From the NCBI GenBank assembly GCA_050187875.1, contig JBFWXB010000021.1, forward strand, positions 13,675 through 77,674: DNA of 64,000 nt, in the 5' to 3' direction. Below, in pieces: positions 18,455-28,376 of this stretch. The notes below the pieces were generated by a model. The model saw only the letters and a list, made by a program, of their open reading frames with translations. It was not told where the DNA came from and searched no databases. How positions within the stretch are numbered: position 1 is the first letter of the stretch; every line of letters starts with the position of its first letter. Both the position numbers and the translations under genes were made by a program. Source of the stretch: JAFKKS01 sp050187875 (GTDB lineage Bacteria > Pseudomonadota > Alphaproteobacteria > Rhizobiales > Xanthobacteraceae).

Positions 18455-19431
18455 GAGGCCGACCTCCACACCAGCTTCTTCGCTTCGGATCCGCCAGAGA
18501 GAAGCTCGTCGAAATAAGTGATGGTTTTGGCGAGTCCTTCCCTGAGCGGGACGGCCGGCGCCCAGTGAAGGAGCGCTTTGGCGCGGCCGATGTCCGGACA
18601 TCGCTGTCGCGGGTCGTCGGCAGGCAACGGGCGAAGCACGACCTTCGACGACGAGTTCGTCAGCGCGACGATCATCTCGGCGAGCTCGCCGATCGTGATC
18701 TCGGCCGGGTTCCCGAGATTGACGGGCGCATCGAGATCGCCGTCAAAATTCATGAGGCGCGTGAGGCCATCGATCATATCGTCGATGTAGCAGAACGCCC
18801 GGGTCTGCTCGCCCGAGCCGAAAATCGTGATCGGCTGGTTCTGCAGCGCCTGCATGATGAAGGTCGAGACGACGCGCCCATCCTGCGGGTGCATGCTCGG
18901 TCCGTAGGTGTTGAAGATGCGTGCGACGCGGATGGCGAGGCGGTGCTGGCGCCGGTAGTCATAGAACAGCGTCTCGGCGCAGCGTTTGCCCTCGTCGTAA
19001 CAGGCGCGCGGACCGGCGAGATTGACAAGACCCTGATAGCTCTCCGGCTGCGGATGGATGTGCGGGTCGCCGTACACTTCGCTGGTCGACGCTTGCAGGA
19101 TGCGCACGCGCAGCCGTTTCGCAAGCCCAAGCATATTGATCGCGCCGAGCACGTTCGCCTTCGTCGTCTGCACCGGATCGAACTGGTAGTGGACGGGCGA
19201 AGCGGGGCAGGCGAGGTTGTAGATTTCATCGACTTCGACATAGAGCGGAAAAGTGATGTCGTGACGCATCACTTCGAAGCCGGGCATGGCCGAGAGCGCA
19301 TCGATGTTTGCGCGACTTCCAGTGAAGTAATTGTCGACGCAGAGCACTTCGCAGTCCTGTTTCAGTAGCCGCGCGCACAGATGCGACCCGATGAATCCTG
19401 CTCCGCCGGTGACGAGTACGCGTTTCTGCAC
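18451..19431 (-). CDS. uxs: UDP-glucuronate decarboxylase (UDP-xylose synthase), NAD-dependent epimerase family
   Basis: The 326-residue extended SDR protein begins with the NAD-binding GGAGFIGSH. It carries the UXS-type segments DNYFTGS, HDITFPLYVEVD, LACPASPVHYQ and active-site Y-x3-K in YDEGKR. It converts UDP-glucuronate, made by the ugd product encoded 9 kb away, to UDP-xylose. GTG 19431 is preferred because a GGGAGAGG Shine-Dalgarno precedes it and homology begins there; upstream in-frame sequence is not conserved. It is the first gene of the minus-strand operon and faces the OPX gene. Confidence 0.92.
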   Translation of the reverse strand: MQKRVLVTGGAGFIGSHLCARLLKQDCEVLCVDNYFTGSRANIDALSAMPGFEVMRHDITFPLYVEVDEIYNLACPASPVHYQFDPVQTTKANVLGAINMLGLAKRLRVRILQASTSEVYGDPHIHPQPESYQGLVNLAGPRACYDEGKRCAETLFYDYRRQHRLAIRVARIFNTYGPSMHPQDGRVVSTFIMQALQNQPITIFGSGEQTRAFCYIDDMIDGLTRLMNFDGDLDAPVNLGNPAEITIGELAEMIVALTNSSSKVVLRPLPADDPRQRCPDIGRAKALLHWAPAVPLREGLAKTITYFDELLSGGSEAKKLVWRSAS

Positions 19432-19709
19432 GACGCCTCTCCCAAGCCTGAGTTCCGGACGGGAAATACTGTGTGACGGCGCCTTCGATGAGAATTGCGC
19501 ATTCGAGTGCGAACGCGACTCCGTTCCACGCGACGATGGGAGTAGCGGCGGGCGAGGCGGGCGTACTCCCATCGGACGATGAAGGGCGCATTATTTCCGA
19601 CGGCGATCGGGCGCGTGGCGGCTATCGTTCAGGCTGGGCAGCCGCGGCTTCGCGCGCTTCGCCGATGCCGGTTCTGCGTTTGCCTCGCTCGATTTCGAGG
19701 GAGTTTGTC

Positions 19710-21056
19710 ATGCGGCGCACAGATGCCGGGCCAGGGGCGACTAAGACGCGAATTGGCGCTAGGCACTCGCGGCGCGCTTCGTTCGCTTTGCTTGCCGCGC
19801 TTGCGCTTGCAACGCCGGCTGCGGCGCAACCGGCGCCGACGCCGCAAACGTACAAGCTCGCGCCCGGCGACCGCATCTCGGTCGTAGTGTTCGGTCAGAC
19901 CGAATTGTCCGGAGATATGCTTGTCGATGTGACAGGCAATATCCGGCTTCCCTTCGTCGGCCCGATCGAAGTCGCCAATCTCACGCTTTCGGAATGCCAC
20001 CAGCGTATCGTCGATCGTCTCGCCGACGGCATCTTGAACCGGCCGTCCGTCAACGTGCAGATCAGCGAACTACGGCCGATCTTCATCCTCGGTGATGTGC
20101 GCACAGCCGGCGCGCATCCGTTCAAGTTCGGCATGAATGTCAAAATGGCGGTCGCCGTCGCAGGCGGGTTCGGTGTCGTTGCTCCTATGCAAGGCTCCGC
20201 CGTAGCCGATCTTCTCGCGAGCGAGGAGAGGCTTCGCCAGCTCACGCTGCAAAAGTCGATTCTGACGATCCGCAAGACGCGCCTCGAGGCGCAGCGCGAC
20301 GGCGCGGCGGCTTTTCCCACCGCAAATCAGGCCGGTGAGCGCATCGACGAAAATCTCGCCGACATCGTCGCCCTCGAGAAGGAGACGTTCGACTCGCAAA
20401 TGGCGATCCAGCATTCGCAGCTCGATCTCCTCCGGGCACAGAAACCGCGCATCGAAAGCGAGATCGAGGCGCTGGGCGCGCAGATTGCGACGCGCAAGAA
20501 GCAGCTCGATCTCGTTCGCCAGCACGCCGACCAATACACCCGGCTCGCGAAGCAAGGCCTCGGGCTTGCGGCGACGGAAATGCAGCTCCGGTTGACGGAG
20601 ACGACCTATGAATCGGAGATATGGAACCTCTCCGCGCAAATCGCACGCCTCAAGATGGATCTCGGCGCGCTCGATATCCGCATCCAGGAAGCCGACGCTG
20701 CGTTCAAGCGGCAGGTCCTGCTCGATCTCCGCGACGTGCGCGACAAGCTCAAAGAGCTCGACGTGACGTTGCCGACGGCGCGTGAAATCCGCGATGCAAA
20801 GCTGCAGCAGGCGGGAAACATTGCCGATATCGCGACGCCGCGCACGATTACCGTGACGCGCATGCGTAACGGACAGCCGTCGAGTATCTCCGCCGACGAG
20901 ACGACACTGCTCGAGCCGGGCGACATCGTCGAAATTCAACTGCGGCTCACGCGTGGCGCGACGATGGTCTCTGCCGCGATGCCGCAAGTCAGTTCAGGTC
21001 AGCCGCCGGGGGCAAGGCGCGAAGCCGCCGCGCCTGCGGCCGGAGGGCCGCACTGA
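19710..21056 (+). CDS. Polysaccharide export protein (OPX), ExoF-like, with long coiled coil
   Basis: The 448-residue protein has a signal peptide (about 1-40, ending TPAAAQ), a Poly_export domain beginning YKLAPGDRISVVVFGQ, and SLBB-like strands. A long helical coiled-coil region (about 165-350) is rich in Glu, Gln, Lys and Leu. The length and coiled coil match rhizobial ExoF rather than the shorter Wza lipoprotein; no lipobox cysteine is seen. It would form the periplasmic/outer-membrane exit path. ATG 19710 follows GAGGGAG and begins the signal peptide. Confidence 0.85.
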   Translation: MRRTDAGPGATKTRIGARHSRRASFALLAALALATPAAAQPAPTPQTYKLAPGDRISVVVFGQTELSGDMLVDVTGNIRLPFVGPIEVANLTLSECHQRIVDRLADGILNRPSVNVQISELRPIFILGDVRTAGAHPFKFGMNVKMAVAVAGGFGVVAPMQGSAVADLLASEERLRQLTLQKSILTIRKTRLEAQRDGAAAFPTANQAGERIDENLADIVALEKETFDSQMAIQHSQLDLLRAQKPRIESEIEALGAQIATRKKQLDLVRQHADQYTRLAKQGLGLAATEMQLRLTETTYESEIWNLSAQIARLKMDLGALDIRIQEADAAFKRQVLLDLRDVRDKLKELDVTLPTAREIRDAKLQQAGNIADIATPRTITVTRMRNGQPSSISADETTLLEPGDIVEIQLRLTRGATMVSAAMPQVSSGQPPGARREAAAPAAGGPH

Positions 21057-21095
21057 TCCTTTGCCGCCGTCACGCGGCGCCCTGGAGAGAGGGCC

Positions 21096-22466
21096 GTGCG
21101 TAGAGAGGGATCGTCGACCGTCGAAGGGCTTGGCCACGCGGACGCGCGGTCATGGAGCGATCGCTATCTCCTGTTTCTCATTTGTGTGCTCGCCGGCTAT
21201 GCCCTGATGGGCAAAGGCTTCGCCTATCTCGGCGTGCCGCCGATCTTTATCGGCGAGATCACACTCCTCCTCGGCACGCTCGTTTTCCTGCGCATGGGGC
21301 TTCTGTTCGCGTGCCTGACCACGCTGCCGAGTCTGATCCTTGCCGCTTTAATGGCTTGGACATTGCTGCGGACCGTGCCGTTCGTTCGCTCCTACGGTGC
21401 CGACGCGTTGCGCGACAGTGTCATCGTCATGTACGGCGCCTTCGCCTACATCGTCATCGCGCTTCTCTTGGAGGATGCGCGGCGGCTCGACATGCTGCTC
21501 CAGTATTATTCGCGCTTCCTGCGCTTTTTTGTGCCCCTCGTGCCGCTCCTTTTCGCGCTCTGCCAATACGCGCAGGAGAGCTTTCTTCCAAACCTGCCTG
21601 GCACGGACGTGCCCATTCTTCTGCTCGGCGCCGGTGAGGTGCCGGTTCACCTCGCGGGCGCTGCCGTGTTCGCGCTGGTTGGCTTCTACCGGCCGTCGGC
21701 GCTCTGGGTCGTGTGTCTCGTCGCGGCCGTGCTGATGGCCAGCGCGCTCAATCGCGGCGGCATGCTCGCGTTCGCCATTCCCGTCGTCGCCGCGACAATC
21801 CTCACCGGCAAAACGCGTTCGCTTGTGCGGCTGCTTCTCGCGGGCATGATCGTCTTCGGTGCGTCTTATGCGGTTGAGAAGGCGGTCACCAACCAGTCCG
21901 CGACCGCATCGAAAGAGCGCGAGCTTCGTCCCAGCCAATTCGTCGAGAATGCCGAGAGCATCTGGGGGCATTCGGACCCGAAGCTCGAAGGTTCACGCCG
22001 CTGGCGTCTCGAATGGTGGGGTCTCATCATGAAGGACACGCTGTACGGCGGGCCGCACTTCTGGAGCGGCCGTGGTTTCGGCCTCAATCTCGCGGTCGAG
22101 GATGGCTACGGCGGCGACCGCCAGGCAAGCCCCCTGCGCAGCCCGCATAACGCGCACATGACGCTGCTTGCGCGGGCCGGCGTACCCGGTCTTGCGCTCT
22201 GGATCCTATTTCTGATGGCGTGGCTCGGCATGATGGGAGGAGCCTTCATCGACGCGCGCCGGCGGCGCGAGCAGGCTTGGACCGGGCTGTTCCTCTTCGT
22301 GGCCTGCTATGCGAGCGCCGCCATCATCAATGCGACCTTCGACGTCGCGCTTGAAGGCCCAATGCAAGGAATCTGGTTCTGGTGCCTCATCGGCTTCGGT
22401 ATCGGCGCCGTCATGATCTTCCGCTTTCAGCACCGCCAGCCCTTCGCTCAGCGGAGCGCGCCGTGA
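21096..22466 (+). CDS. O-antigen ligase/polymerase-like membrane protein (Wzy)
   Basis: The 456-residue protein has about ten hydrophobic segments and a large periplasmic loop containing RWRLEWWGLIM, then a conserved HNAHMTLLARAGVPGL segment. Both are typical of the Wzy_C/O-antigen ligase superfamily. In an exopolysaccharide locus with Wzx and Wzz homologues it is most likely the repeat-unit polymerase. The start is GTG 21096, 40 bases after the OPX stop. Ligase and polymerase functions cannot be told apart by sequence alone. Confidence 0.82.
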   Translation: MRREGSSTVEGLGHADARSWSDRYLLFLICVLAGYALMGKGFAYLGVPPIFIGEITLLLGTLVFLRMGLLFACLTTLPSLILAALMAWTLLRTVPFVRSYGADALRDSVIVMYGAFAYIVIALLLEDARRLDMLLQYYSRFLRFFVPLVPLLFALCQYAQESFLPNLPGTDVPILLLGAGEVPVHLAGAAVFALVGFYRPSALWVVCLVAAVLMASALNRGGMLAFAIPVVAATILTGKTRSLVRLLLAGMIVFGASYAVEKAVTNQSATASKERELRPSQFVENAESIWGHSDPKLEGSRRWRLEWWGLIMKDTLYGGPHFWSGRGFGLNLAVEDGYGGDRQASPLRSPHNAHMTLLARAGVPGLALWILFLMAWLGMMGGAFIDARRRREQAWTGLFLFVACYASAAIINATFDVALEGPMQGIWFWCLIGFGIGAVMIFRFQHRQPFAQRSAP

Positions 22467-23809
22467 AGGTGCTGATGAGCGCATTCTCCTGCGGCCCCGG
22501 GCGCGGCTCCGAGCCCGGCGTCGGCTGGAATGTGGCGATCGAAACGGCACGGCTCGGCCATGACGTCACCGTCCTCACGCAATCCGAATTCGCCCCCGAG
22601 ATCGAGAAAGAAGTCGCGAACGGCGAGCTCCCGCCGGGACTGCGCTTCGATATCTACATGCCGCGTTGGCTCGCCGCGTTGCGCGATTTCGGGCTGCGTC
22701 ACGGACAGCCGGCGCTCACCTGGCACCTGACGAGCCTCGCCTGGCAGTTCTGCGCACTGCTGCATGTGCGGCGGCGCTATCGCGATGCCGGATTCGATCT
22801 CATCCATCACGTCACCTTTGCCGGCATACGTCACCCCACCTTGCTGACGTTCCTGAATATCCCGACCGTTCTCGGCCCGCTGGGCGGCGGCGACGCCATA
22901 CCCTTCGCGCTTCGCAAGTCCTTTCCCTGGAAATATTGGCTCGTGGAGTTCCTCCGCGGCCTCCACAATTGGTCGCTGCGCGCCGATCCGATGACGCGTG
23001 CGGCGTTTCATCGCGCGCAGATCATCTTCCTGCGCACCGAGGCGGCGATGGTCGCGGTGCCGCGCCGCGATCGTGGCAAAGTGCGCGTCCGCGTCGGGCT
23101 TGGCGTCGCCGATGTCGCGACGACGGAGCCTGTGCCGCGGCGGCCCGGTGAGCCACTGCATCTGCTTTATGCCGGTGCTTTGCTGTATCTCAAAGGAATC
23201 CATCTTGGCCTGCGCGCGCTGGCGCATGCGCGAGCGGAGGGTGCCGACACGGTCCTGACGATTGTCGGCGACGGCCCTGCGCGCGGCGACCTCGAGCGGC
23301 TCGTGCGCGAGCTTGGTCTGACGCCGCATGTCACGTTTTGCGGGCAGGTCACGCGGCAGCACCTGCTCCACATGTATCGCGATCATCATGTGATGCTCTT
23401 CCCGAGCTTGCGCGACGCCGGCGGCATGGTGGTCTTGGAAGCGTGGAGCCAGGCCCTGCCGGTGATCTGCTTTGCGCTCGGCGGGCCGGGAAAAATGGTG
23501 GATGAGACATGCGGGCGGGTCGTTCGCGCTACGAGCCGCAGTGAAGCGGAATGTGCCGTCGATCTCGCCGATGCGATTGTCAGCCTCGCGACAGACGAGC
23601 GACTGCGCCTCTCGCTCGGCCATGGCGCGATCGCGCGATACCGGCATTTTTCCTGGCCGGAGATCGTCGCCGGCCTCTATGGCGAGATCGATGCGCGGCT
23701 GCAGCGCGACACGCCACCGGCGGCTAAGGCAGTGCGGTTTGCACGTCCTCGGCAAGCGGCTGCGCCACAGGCGGCAATCGATCCCGGCTGTACGAGCCAA
23801 CGCGGATGA
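22463..23809 (+). CDS. Glycosyltransferase family 4 protein
   Basis: The 448-residue GT-B enzyme begins VLMSAFSCGPGRGSEPGVGW, a start typical of GT4 enzymes of exopolysaccharide loci. The second domain shows LLYAGALLYLKG, TIVGDGPARGDLE and PSLRDAGGMVVLEA. GTG 22463 overlaps the stop of the polymerase gene as GTGA, which marks both the start and translational coupling. The donor and acceptor are unknown. Confidence 0.92.
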   Translation: MKVLMSAFSCGPGRGSEPGVGWNVAIETARLGHDVTVLTQSEFAPEIEKEVANGELPPGLRFDIYMPRWLAALRDFGLRHGQPALTWHLTSLAWQFCALLHVRRRYRDAGFDLIHHVTFAGIRHPTLLTFLNIPTVLGPLGGGDAIPFALRKSFPWKYWLVEFLRGLHNWSLRADPMTRAAFHRAQIIFLRTEAAMVAVPRRDRGKVRVRVGLGVADVATTEPVPRRPGEPLHLLYAGALLYLKGIHLGLRALAHARAEGADTVLTIVGDGPARGDLERLVRELGLTPHVTFCGQVTRQHLLHMYRDHHVMLFPSLRDAGGMVVLEAWSQALPVICFALGGPGKMVDETCGRVVRATSRSEAECAVDLADAIVSLATDERLRLSLGHGAIARYRHFSWPEIVAGLYGEIDARLQRDTPPAAKAVRFARPRQAAAPQAAIDPGCTSQRG

Positions 23810-25263
23810 CCGGCGCGTGGCCTCACGGCGTCGTCTCGTCGTTACTGATTCCAGCGTTGCTCCTCGTGACGATGCCGTCGTGTCGGGCAGACGACAACTT
23901 GCACTGCCCCCCGGGTGCGCTCGCCATCGCGCCGGGCCAGTCGCTGCAAGCCGCCGTCGATGCGGGGGCGGCAGGCGCCTCGTTCTGCCTGAAAAAGGGC
24001 GTGCATCGCCTGCAGGCGGCGCGCCCCAAAAGCGGCCAGCGCTTTTATGGCGACGGGCACACCGTTCTCAACGGCAGCCGCGTCCTCACGCGCTTCATCC
24101 GGGACGAGACTTATTGGGTCGCCGAGGGGCAAGAGGCGCGCAGCCATCGGCAAGGTCACTGCATGAAGAACTTCCCGACCTGCAACTTTCCCGAGACGCT
24201 TTTTATCGACGACCGGCCGCTTATTCGCGTGCTTCATAAGGACGACCTTGCGCCTGGCCGTTTCTTTTTCGACCAGCCGGCAGCACGAATCTATATCGCG
24301 GACGATCCCACCGGGCGGACGGTCGAGCTCGCGACCGCGGCGTTCGCCTTCGCGGGTCGCGCGTCCGGCGTTCACATCAGCAATGTCGTGGTCGAGAAAT
24401 TCGCGAGTCCAGCGCAGCGCGGGGCAATCGATGCCCAGAACGGCAAACGCTGGACCGTGGAGAACTGTGAGCTGCGCCTGAACAGCGGCGCCGGCATTTC
24501 CGTCGGCGAAGGCTCCGTCGTTCAGAATTGTAACATCTATCACAACGGCCAGATCGGGATCACCGGCGCGGGGAACCATATCCGCATCGAGGGAAATCGC
24601 ATTGTGGCGAACAATACGCGCGGCTTTTCTTTCGGGTGGGAAGCCGGCGGCGCGAAAATCTCGTTGGCCGATGACGTGGTGTTCCGCGCCAACGAGGTTC
24701 GCGATAATCGCGGTCCTGGCCTCTGGTGTGACGGCGACTGTCGCAACGTCGTCTACGAAGATAACATCGTGGAGCGCAATGACGATGCCGGCATCTTTCA
24801 CGAAATCTCGTTCAACGCCGTCATCCGCAACAACGTGCTGCGGCATAATGGGGCAGGAAGCGACGGCTGGTTCTGGGGCAACGACATCACGGTCGCGGCC
24901 TCGGAGGGCGTTGAAGTACACGGTAACAGCGTGACCGTCAGTGCCGGCCGCTGCGCAATCATGCTGATCGACCAGGCGCGGCGCGACAACGGCCACCTCT
25001 ACAAGACACAGAACAACAGCATTCACGACAACGACGTGCGTTTTGAAGGGGCGCCTTGTACGGGCGGCGCCTCCGATGTGAAGGCGGGCGATGAGAATTT
25101 CGCGATCATCGCCGAGGGCAACAACCACTTCGACCGCAACACCTATCATGTGCCGCGTGGGATCGGCGCCTACCGTTTCGTTTGGGGACGCGACGAGGGG
25201 CTCGATTGGAAAGGACTGCGTGGTCGAGGGCTCGAGCCGAACGGCCAGTTCATTCTGTATTGA
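23806..25263 (+). CDS. Secreted right-handed parallel beta-helix protein
   Basis: The 485-residue protein has a probable signal peptide (about 1-28, before CRADD) and many NosD/PbH1-type rungs between residues 190 and 440 (repeating N-x-I/V-x-x-N patterns such as GNRIVANNT and DNIVERNDDAG). Beta-helix proteins in polysaccharide loci are usually lyases, epimerases or hydrolases that act on the polymer in the periplasm. No catalytic residues can be assigned. It is coupled to the upstream GT4 gene by an ATGA overlap. Confidence 0.8.
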   Translation: MTGAWPHGVVSSLLIPALLLVTMPSCRADDNLHCPPGALAIAPGQSLQAAVDAGAAGASFCLKKGVHRLQAARPKSGQRFYGDGHTVLNGSRVLTRFIRDETYWVAEGQEARSHRQGHCMKNFPTCNFPETLFIDDRPLIRVLHKDDLAPGRFFFDQPAARIYIADDPTGRTVELATAAFAFAGRASGVHISNVVVEKFASPAQRGAIDAQNGKRWTVENCELRLNSGAGISVGEGSVVQNCNIYHNGQIGITGAGNHIRIEGNRIVANNTRGFSFGWEAGGAKISLADDVVFRANEVRDNRGPGLWCDGDCRNVVYEDNIVERNDDAGIFHEISFNAVIRNNVLRHNGAGSDGWFWGNDITVAASEGVEVHGNSVTVSAGRCAIMLIDQARRDNGHLYKTQNNSIHDNDVRFEGAPCTGGASDVKAGDENFAIIAEGNNHFDRNTYHVPRGIGAYRFVWGRDEGLDWKGLRGRGLEPNGQFILY

Positions 25264-25455
25264 ACGCAGCGCCGCTACTCCTTTGGGAGTGCCACGATCG
25301 GTGGGGCGGTGAAGCGCGATGTGTCCATACGCGTCAAATTCCTCCTTTCGCTATACTCCGAACGCCCGCTTTGCAGAGCATCCGTCAGGCGTTTGAATTT
25401 GCGATCGGCGCCGTGCGCCGTGCGTTCGCATCGTTTCCGCTTTTCAGGACTTGGC

Positions 25456-26475
25456 ATGGCCCCGCATCTCAAGCTCAGCTCGGACGAGGTCGCGCCGTTG
25501 CGATCGCATTATCAGGGCGTTGCTCATGACGTGTTGCGCATCTTGTGGCGCTACAGAATCCTGATCGCGCTCTTCTTCGTCTGCGGCCTTGTGATGGCCC
25601 CTATAGCTGTCGTCATCTTGGCGCCACGCTATACCAGCGAAGCGATCCTGCAGGTGAGCTTCAATCGCGACGAGCCGAACACCACGACCAAGACGCAACG
25701 GATCGCGTCGATGGAAGCGGCCGCTATGGTCGAGAGCACTGTGCGCATTCTTCGCTCGCGCGCGCTTGCAAGTGCCGTCGTGTCACGCCTCGGCCTCGCG
25801 AATGATCCGGGCTTTTCCACGCCGTCGCGGCTCTCGTCTCTCGTCCAATCGATGCGCGAAATGCTCGGGCTTCCGGTCGTCATTCCGACAGCAGAGGACA
25901 TAGCGGCCGAGCGGCTTGCCGGCGCATTGCAGATCGCCATCGTTCCGCGCTCTTACGTCATCTCGATTGCAATCAGCGCCGGGGAGCCTGAACGGGCAGC
26001 GCAGCTCGCCAATGCCGTCGTTATTGAATATTTGCGTGGGCTGCAGCTTCAACAACTTGCGGAGATACAGCGCAATCTCGAGCGGGACATCGCCGACGTA
26101 TCCGCGATCTATGGTGCTCACCATCCGCGCAGTCTTGAAGCTAGGGACAAGCTTCGCGAATTGCAGGTGCGGATTTCCGGCTTGCGCCGTGCAAACATGT
26201 CGGCCGACGTAGCGGCCGCCGCTGGGGCCGGCGAGTTTCTCCCGGCCGAGGCGGTCATGATGCCGTCGGGGCCAAGCGCACCCATCGTCATCACGCTGAT
26301 CCTCTTGGCCTTCCTCCTCGCGTGCGGCGTGGTCATCACAGTTCTCGAACTCAAGCCGCTTGCGAGGTATCGCCTTCGGTTCTCGGCGCATCCGGTGGAG
26401 AGCGACGCGGGCGCGCCCGTGGTGACGGCGCATAGCGCCGCGCCGGAGCAACCCCCCGCGCGCCGGCTCGCGTAA
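25456..26475 (+). CDS. Wzz-type polysaccharide co-polymerase (chain-length determinant), without kinase domain
   Basis: The 339-residue protein has two membrane segments (about 32-54 and 277-300) bracketing a periplasmic Wzz domain with helical EIQRNLERDIADV and AHHPRSLEARDKL segments. The C-terminal cytoplasmic tail is about 40 residues and lacks Walker motifs, so this is not a Wzc-type tyrosine autokinase. It should set chain length together with the Wzy-like protein. ATG 25456 is chosen because an upstream extension from 25309 is basic and non-homologous. Confidence 0.82.
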   Translation: MAPHLKLSSDEVAPLRSHYQGVAHDVLRILWRYRILIALFFVCGLVMAPIAVVILAPRYTSEAILQVSFNRDEPNTTTKTQRIASMEAAAMVESTVRILRSRALASAVVSRLGLANDPGFSTPSRLSSLVQSMREMLGLPVVIPTAEDIAAERLAGALQIAIVPRSYVISIAISAGEPERAAQLANAVVIEYLRGLQLQQLAEIQRNLERDIADVSAIYGAHHPRSLEARDKLRELQVRISGLRRANMSADVAAAAGAGEFLPAEAVMMPSGPSAPIVITLILLAFLLACGVVITVLELKPLARYRLRFSAHPVESDAGAPVVTAHSAAPEQPPARRLA

Positions 26476-26656
26476 GCGCGGCCGGCAGAACGCGCAGCCT
26501 TTTCTTTGATCAACTGGACGCGATCGCGAGGAGCGACGCTGCGCGCAGGCGGCCGTGCGAGTGCGCTAGCGAAGCGGCCCGTTGGTGCTACTCCGTCTTC
26601 TCATTTTTCATCGCATGCGTTCGGCGCAAGACTTTCATCTTCAAGGGAGCACAGCG

Positions 26657-27652
26657 ATGTCGACGAAAAAAACCGCACTCGTCACCGGAGCCGGCGGCTT
26701 CATTGGCCATCACCTTGTGAATTATCTGATCACCAAGGGCTACAAGGTCAGAGGCGCCGACATCAAACGACCGGAATACGGCCGCTCCGCCGCGCACGAT
26801 TTTGTCGTTGCCGATCTGCGTAACGAGCGAAACTGCAATGAGGTTACGCGCGGGATGGACGAGGTCTATCACCTCGCCGCCGACATGGGCGGCATCGGAT
26901 ACATCACCGCCTTTCACGCCGAGATCGCGACCAACAACACCCTCATCAACACGCATATGCTGCAGGCGGCGCGAGCAAACGGCGTGAAGAAATTTTTGTT
27001 TTCATCCTCCGCCTGCGTCTATCCGCAGTGTCTTCAAACATCCGCGGACGTTGCTCCCCTCGCGGAGGAAGACGCGTGGCCGGCCGACCCCGAGGAGGGA
27101 TACGGCCTCGAAAAACTCTACATGGAAAAGCTGTGCCAGTATTTCATGGAAGACCACGGGCTCGAAACGCGTGTGGTGCGCTTCCACAATGTGTACGGCC
27201 CACTCGGCACCTATAGCGGCGGGCGCGAAAAGGCGCCGGCTGCCATCAGCCGGAAGGTCGCGCTCGCGAAGGATGGCGGCTTTATCGACATCTGGGGCGA
27301 TGGCCAGCAGACGCGCTCCTTCATGTACATCGACGATTGCGTTGCCGGCATCTATCGCATCATGCGATCCGACTATCGCGCCCCGCTTAACTTGGGCACG
27401 GACGAACTGGTCAGTGTCGACGAGCTGGTCGATCTCGTTTGCGAGATTGCCGGGAAGTCGCTCCAGAAGCGTCACGATGTCACGAAGCCGCAAGGCGTGC
27501 GCGGCCGCAACAGTGACAATTCGCGACTACGCGTGATTCTCGGCTGGGAGCCGAGCATTCCGCTGCGCAAAGGGCTTGCGCCGACCTATCGGTGGATTCG
27601 CGAATGCCTCGCGGCTGAAGCGCTTGAAGGAGCAACCGTCGCCGCCGAATGA
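26657..27652 (+). CDS. GDP-mannose 3,5-epimerase-like NAD-dependent epimerase
   Basis: The 331-residue extended SDR protein has TGAGGFIGHHL at the N-terminus. Features of plant and bacterial GDP-mannose 3,5-epimerases are ADMGGIGYITAFHAEI, SSACVYPQ, the active-site Y-x3-K in YGLEKLYMEK, and NVYGPLGTYSGGREKAPAA. These enzymes make GDP-L-galactose or GDP-L-gulose from GDP-mannose, the product that the broken manC would supply. ATG 26657 has AAGGGAG upstream; an earlier in-frame ATG at 26582 reads non-conserved sequence. Confidence 0.88.
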   Translation: MSTKKTALVTGAGGFIGHHLVNYLITKGYKVRGADIKRPEYGRSAAHDFVVADLRNERNCNEVTRGMDEVYHLAADMGGIGYITAFHAEIATNNTLINTHMLQAARANGVKKFLFSSSACVYPQCLQTSADVAPLAEEDAWPADPEEGYGLEKLYMEKLCQYFMEDHGLETRVVRFHNVYGPLGTYSGGREKAPAAISRKVALAKDGGFIDIWGDGQQTRSFMYIDDCVAGIYRIMRSDYRAPLNLGTDELVSVDELVDLVCEIAGKSLQKRHDVTKPQGVRGRNSDNSRLRVILGWEPSIPLRKGLAPTYRWIRECLAAEALEGATVAAE

Positions 27653-27692
27653 CGTCCGAAGGCCGTCGCAATAGCCCCGAGCGGAGTTCCGT

Positions 27693-28367
27693 ATGAGTGA
27701 CGTGAGCATCTTTCTCCAACAGGACGCGGCGCGCGGACACGGTCGTTTCGGCTACGAGGCGATTAAACGCGCCATGGATATTTGCCTGACGGTCCCGCTC
27801 GCTCTCGTTGCCTTGCCCATCACGGCCATGACGGCAATGCTCATCGTCGTTGTGAGCCCTGGCAACCCGTTTTATCGACAAGAACGCATCGGCCGCGGCG
27901 GAAAACCGATCCGGATTCTCAAGTTGCGCACGATGTATGCCGACGCCGAGCGCCGGCTCGAGGCGCATCTTGCGCAGAATCCAGATGCGCGCGCGGAATG
28001 GGAGCGCTTCTTCAAGCTCAAGCAGGATCCGCGCGTCATTCCTATGCTCGGCAATTTCGTTCGGCGCAGCAGCCTCGATGAGCTTCCGCAGCTTTGGAAT
28101 ATCTTGCGCGGCGACATGAGCCTGGTCGGCCCGCGGCCGTTCCCGGCCTACCATGTGCGCGCCTTCGATCTCGAATTCCAGGCGCTGCGCGCGAGCGTCA
28201 AGCCCGGACTCACGGGGCTCTGGCAGGTCACGGTCCGCAGCAACGGCGACATCGACGTACAGAAGGCGCAGGATTCCGCTTACATCAACAATTGGTCGTT
28301 GTGGCTCGACTTCTCCATTCTTTTGCAGACGCTGCCCGCCGTCTTGCGCGGTGACGGCGCACGGTGA
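27693..28367 (+). CDS. Undecaprenyl-phosphate sugar phosphotransferase (initiating enzyme)
   Basis: The 224-residue protein has one hydrophobic re-entrant segment (about 27-52) and the bacterial sugar-transferase domain, with RQERIGRGGKPI, LKLRTM, RRSSLDELPQLWNI and RGDMSLVGPRP. It transfers the first sugar-1-phosphate to undecaprenyl phosphate and starts the repeat unit. The length equals the catalytic domain of WbaP/ExoY, without the large N-terminal membrane domain. It lies 40 bases after the epimerase and 9 before ugd. Confidence 0.94.
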   Translation: MSDVSIFLQQDAARGHGRFGYEAIKRAMDICLTVPLALVALPITAMTAMLIVVVSPGNPFYRQERIGRGGKPIRILKLRTMYADAERRLEAHLAQNPDARAEWERFFKLKQDPRVIPMLGNFVRRSSLDELPQLWNILRGDMSLVGPRPFPAYHVRAFDLEFQALRASVKPGLTGLWQVTVRSNGDIDVQKAQDSAYINNWSLWLDFSILLQTLPAVLRGDGAR

Positions 28368-28376
28368 GGCGCAACC

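Noticed and set aside
25456..26475. Wzc-type tyrosine kinase
   Set aside because: The protein ends shortly after its second membrane segment and has no Walker A or B motif or tyrosine-rich tail.
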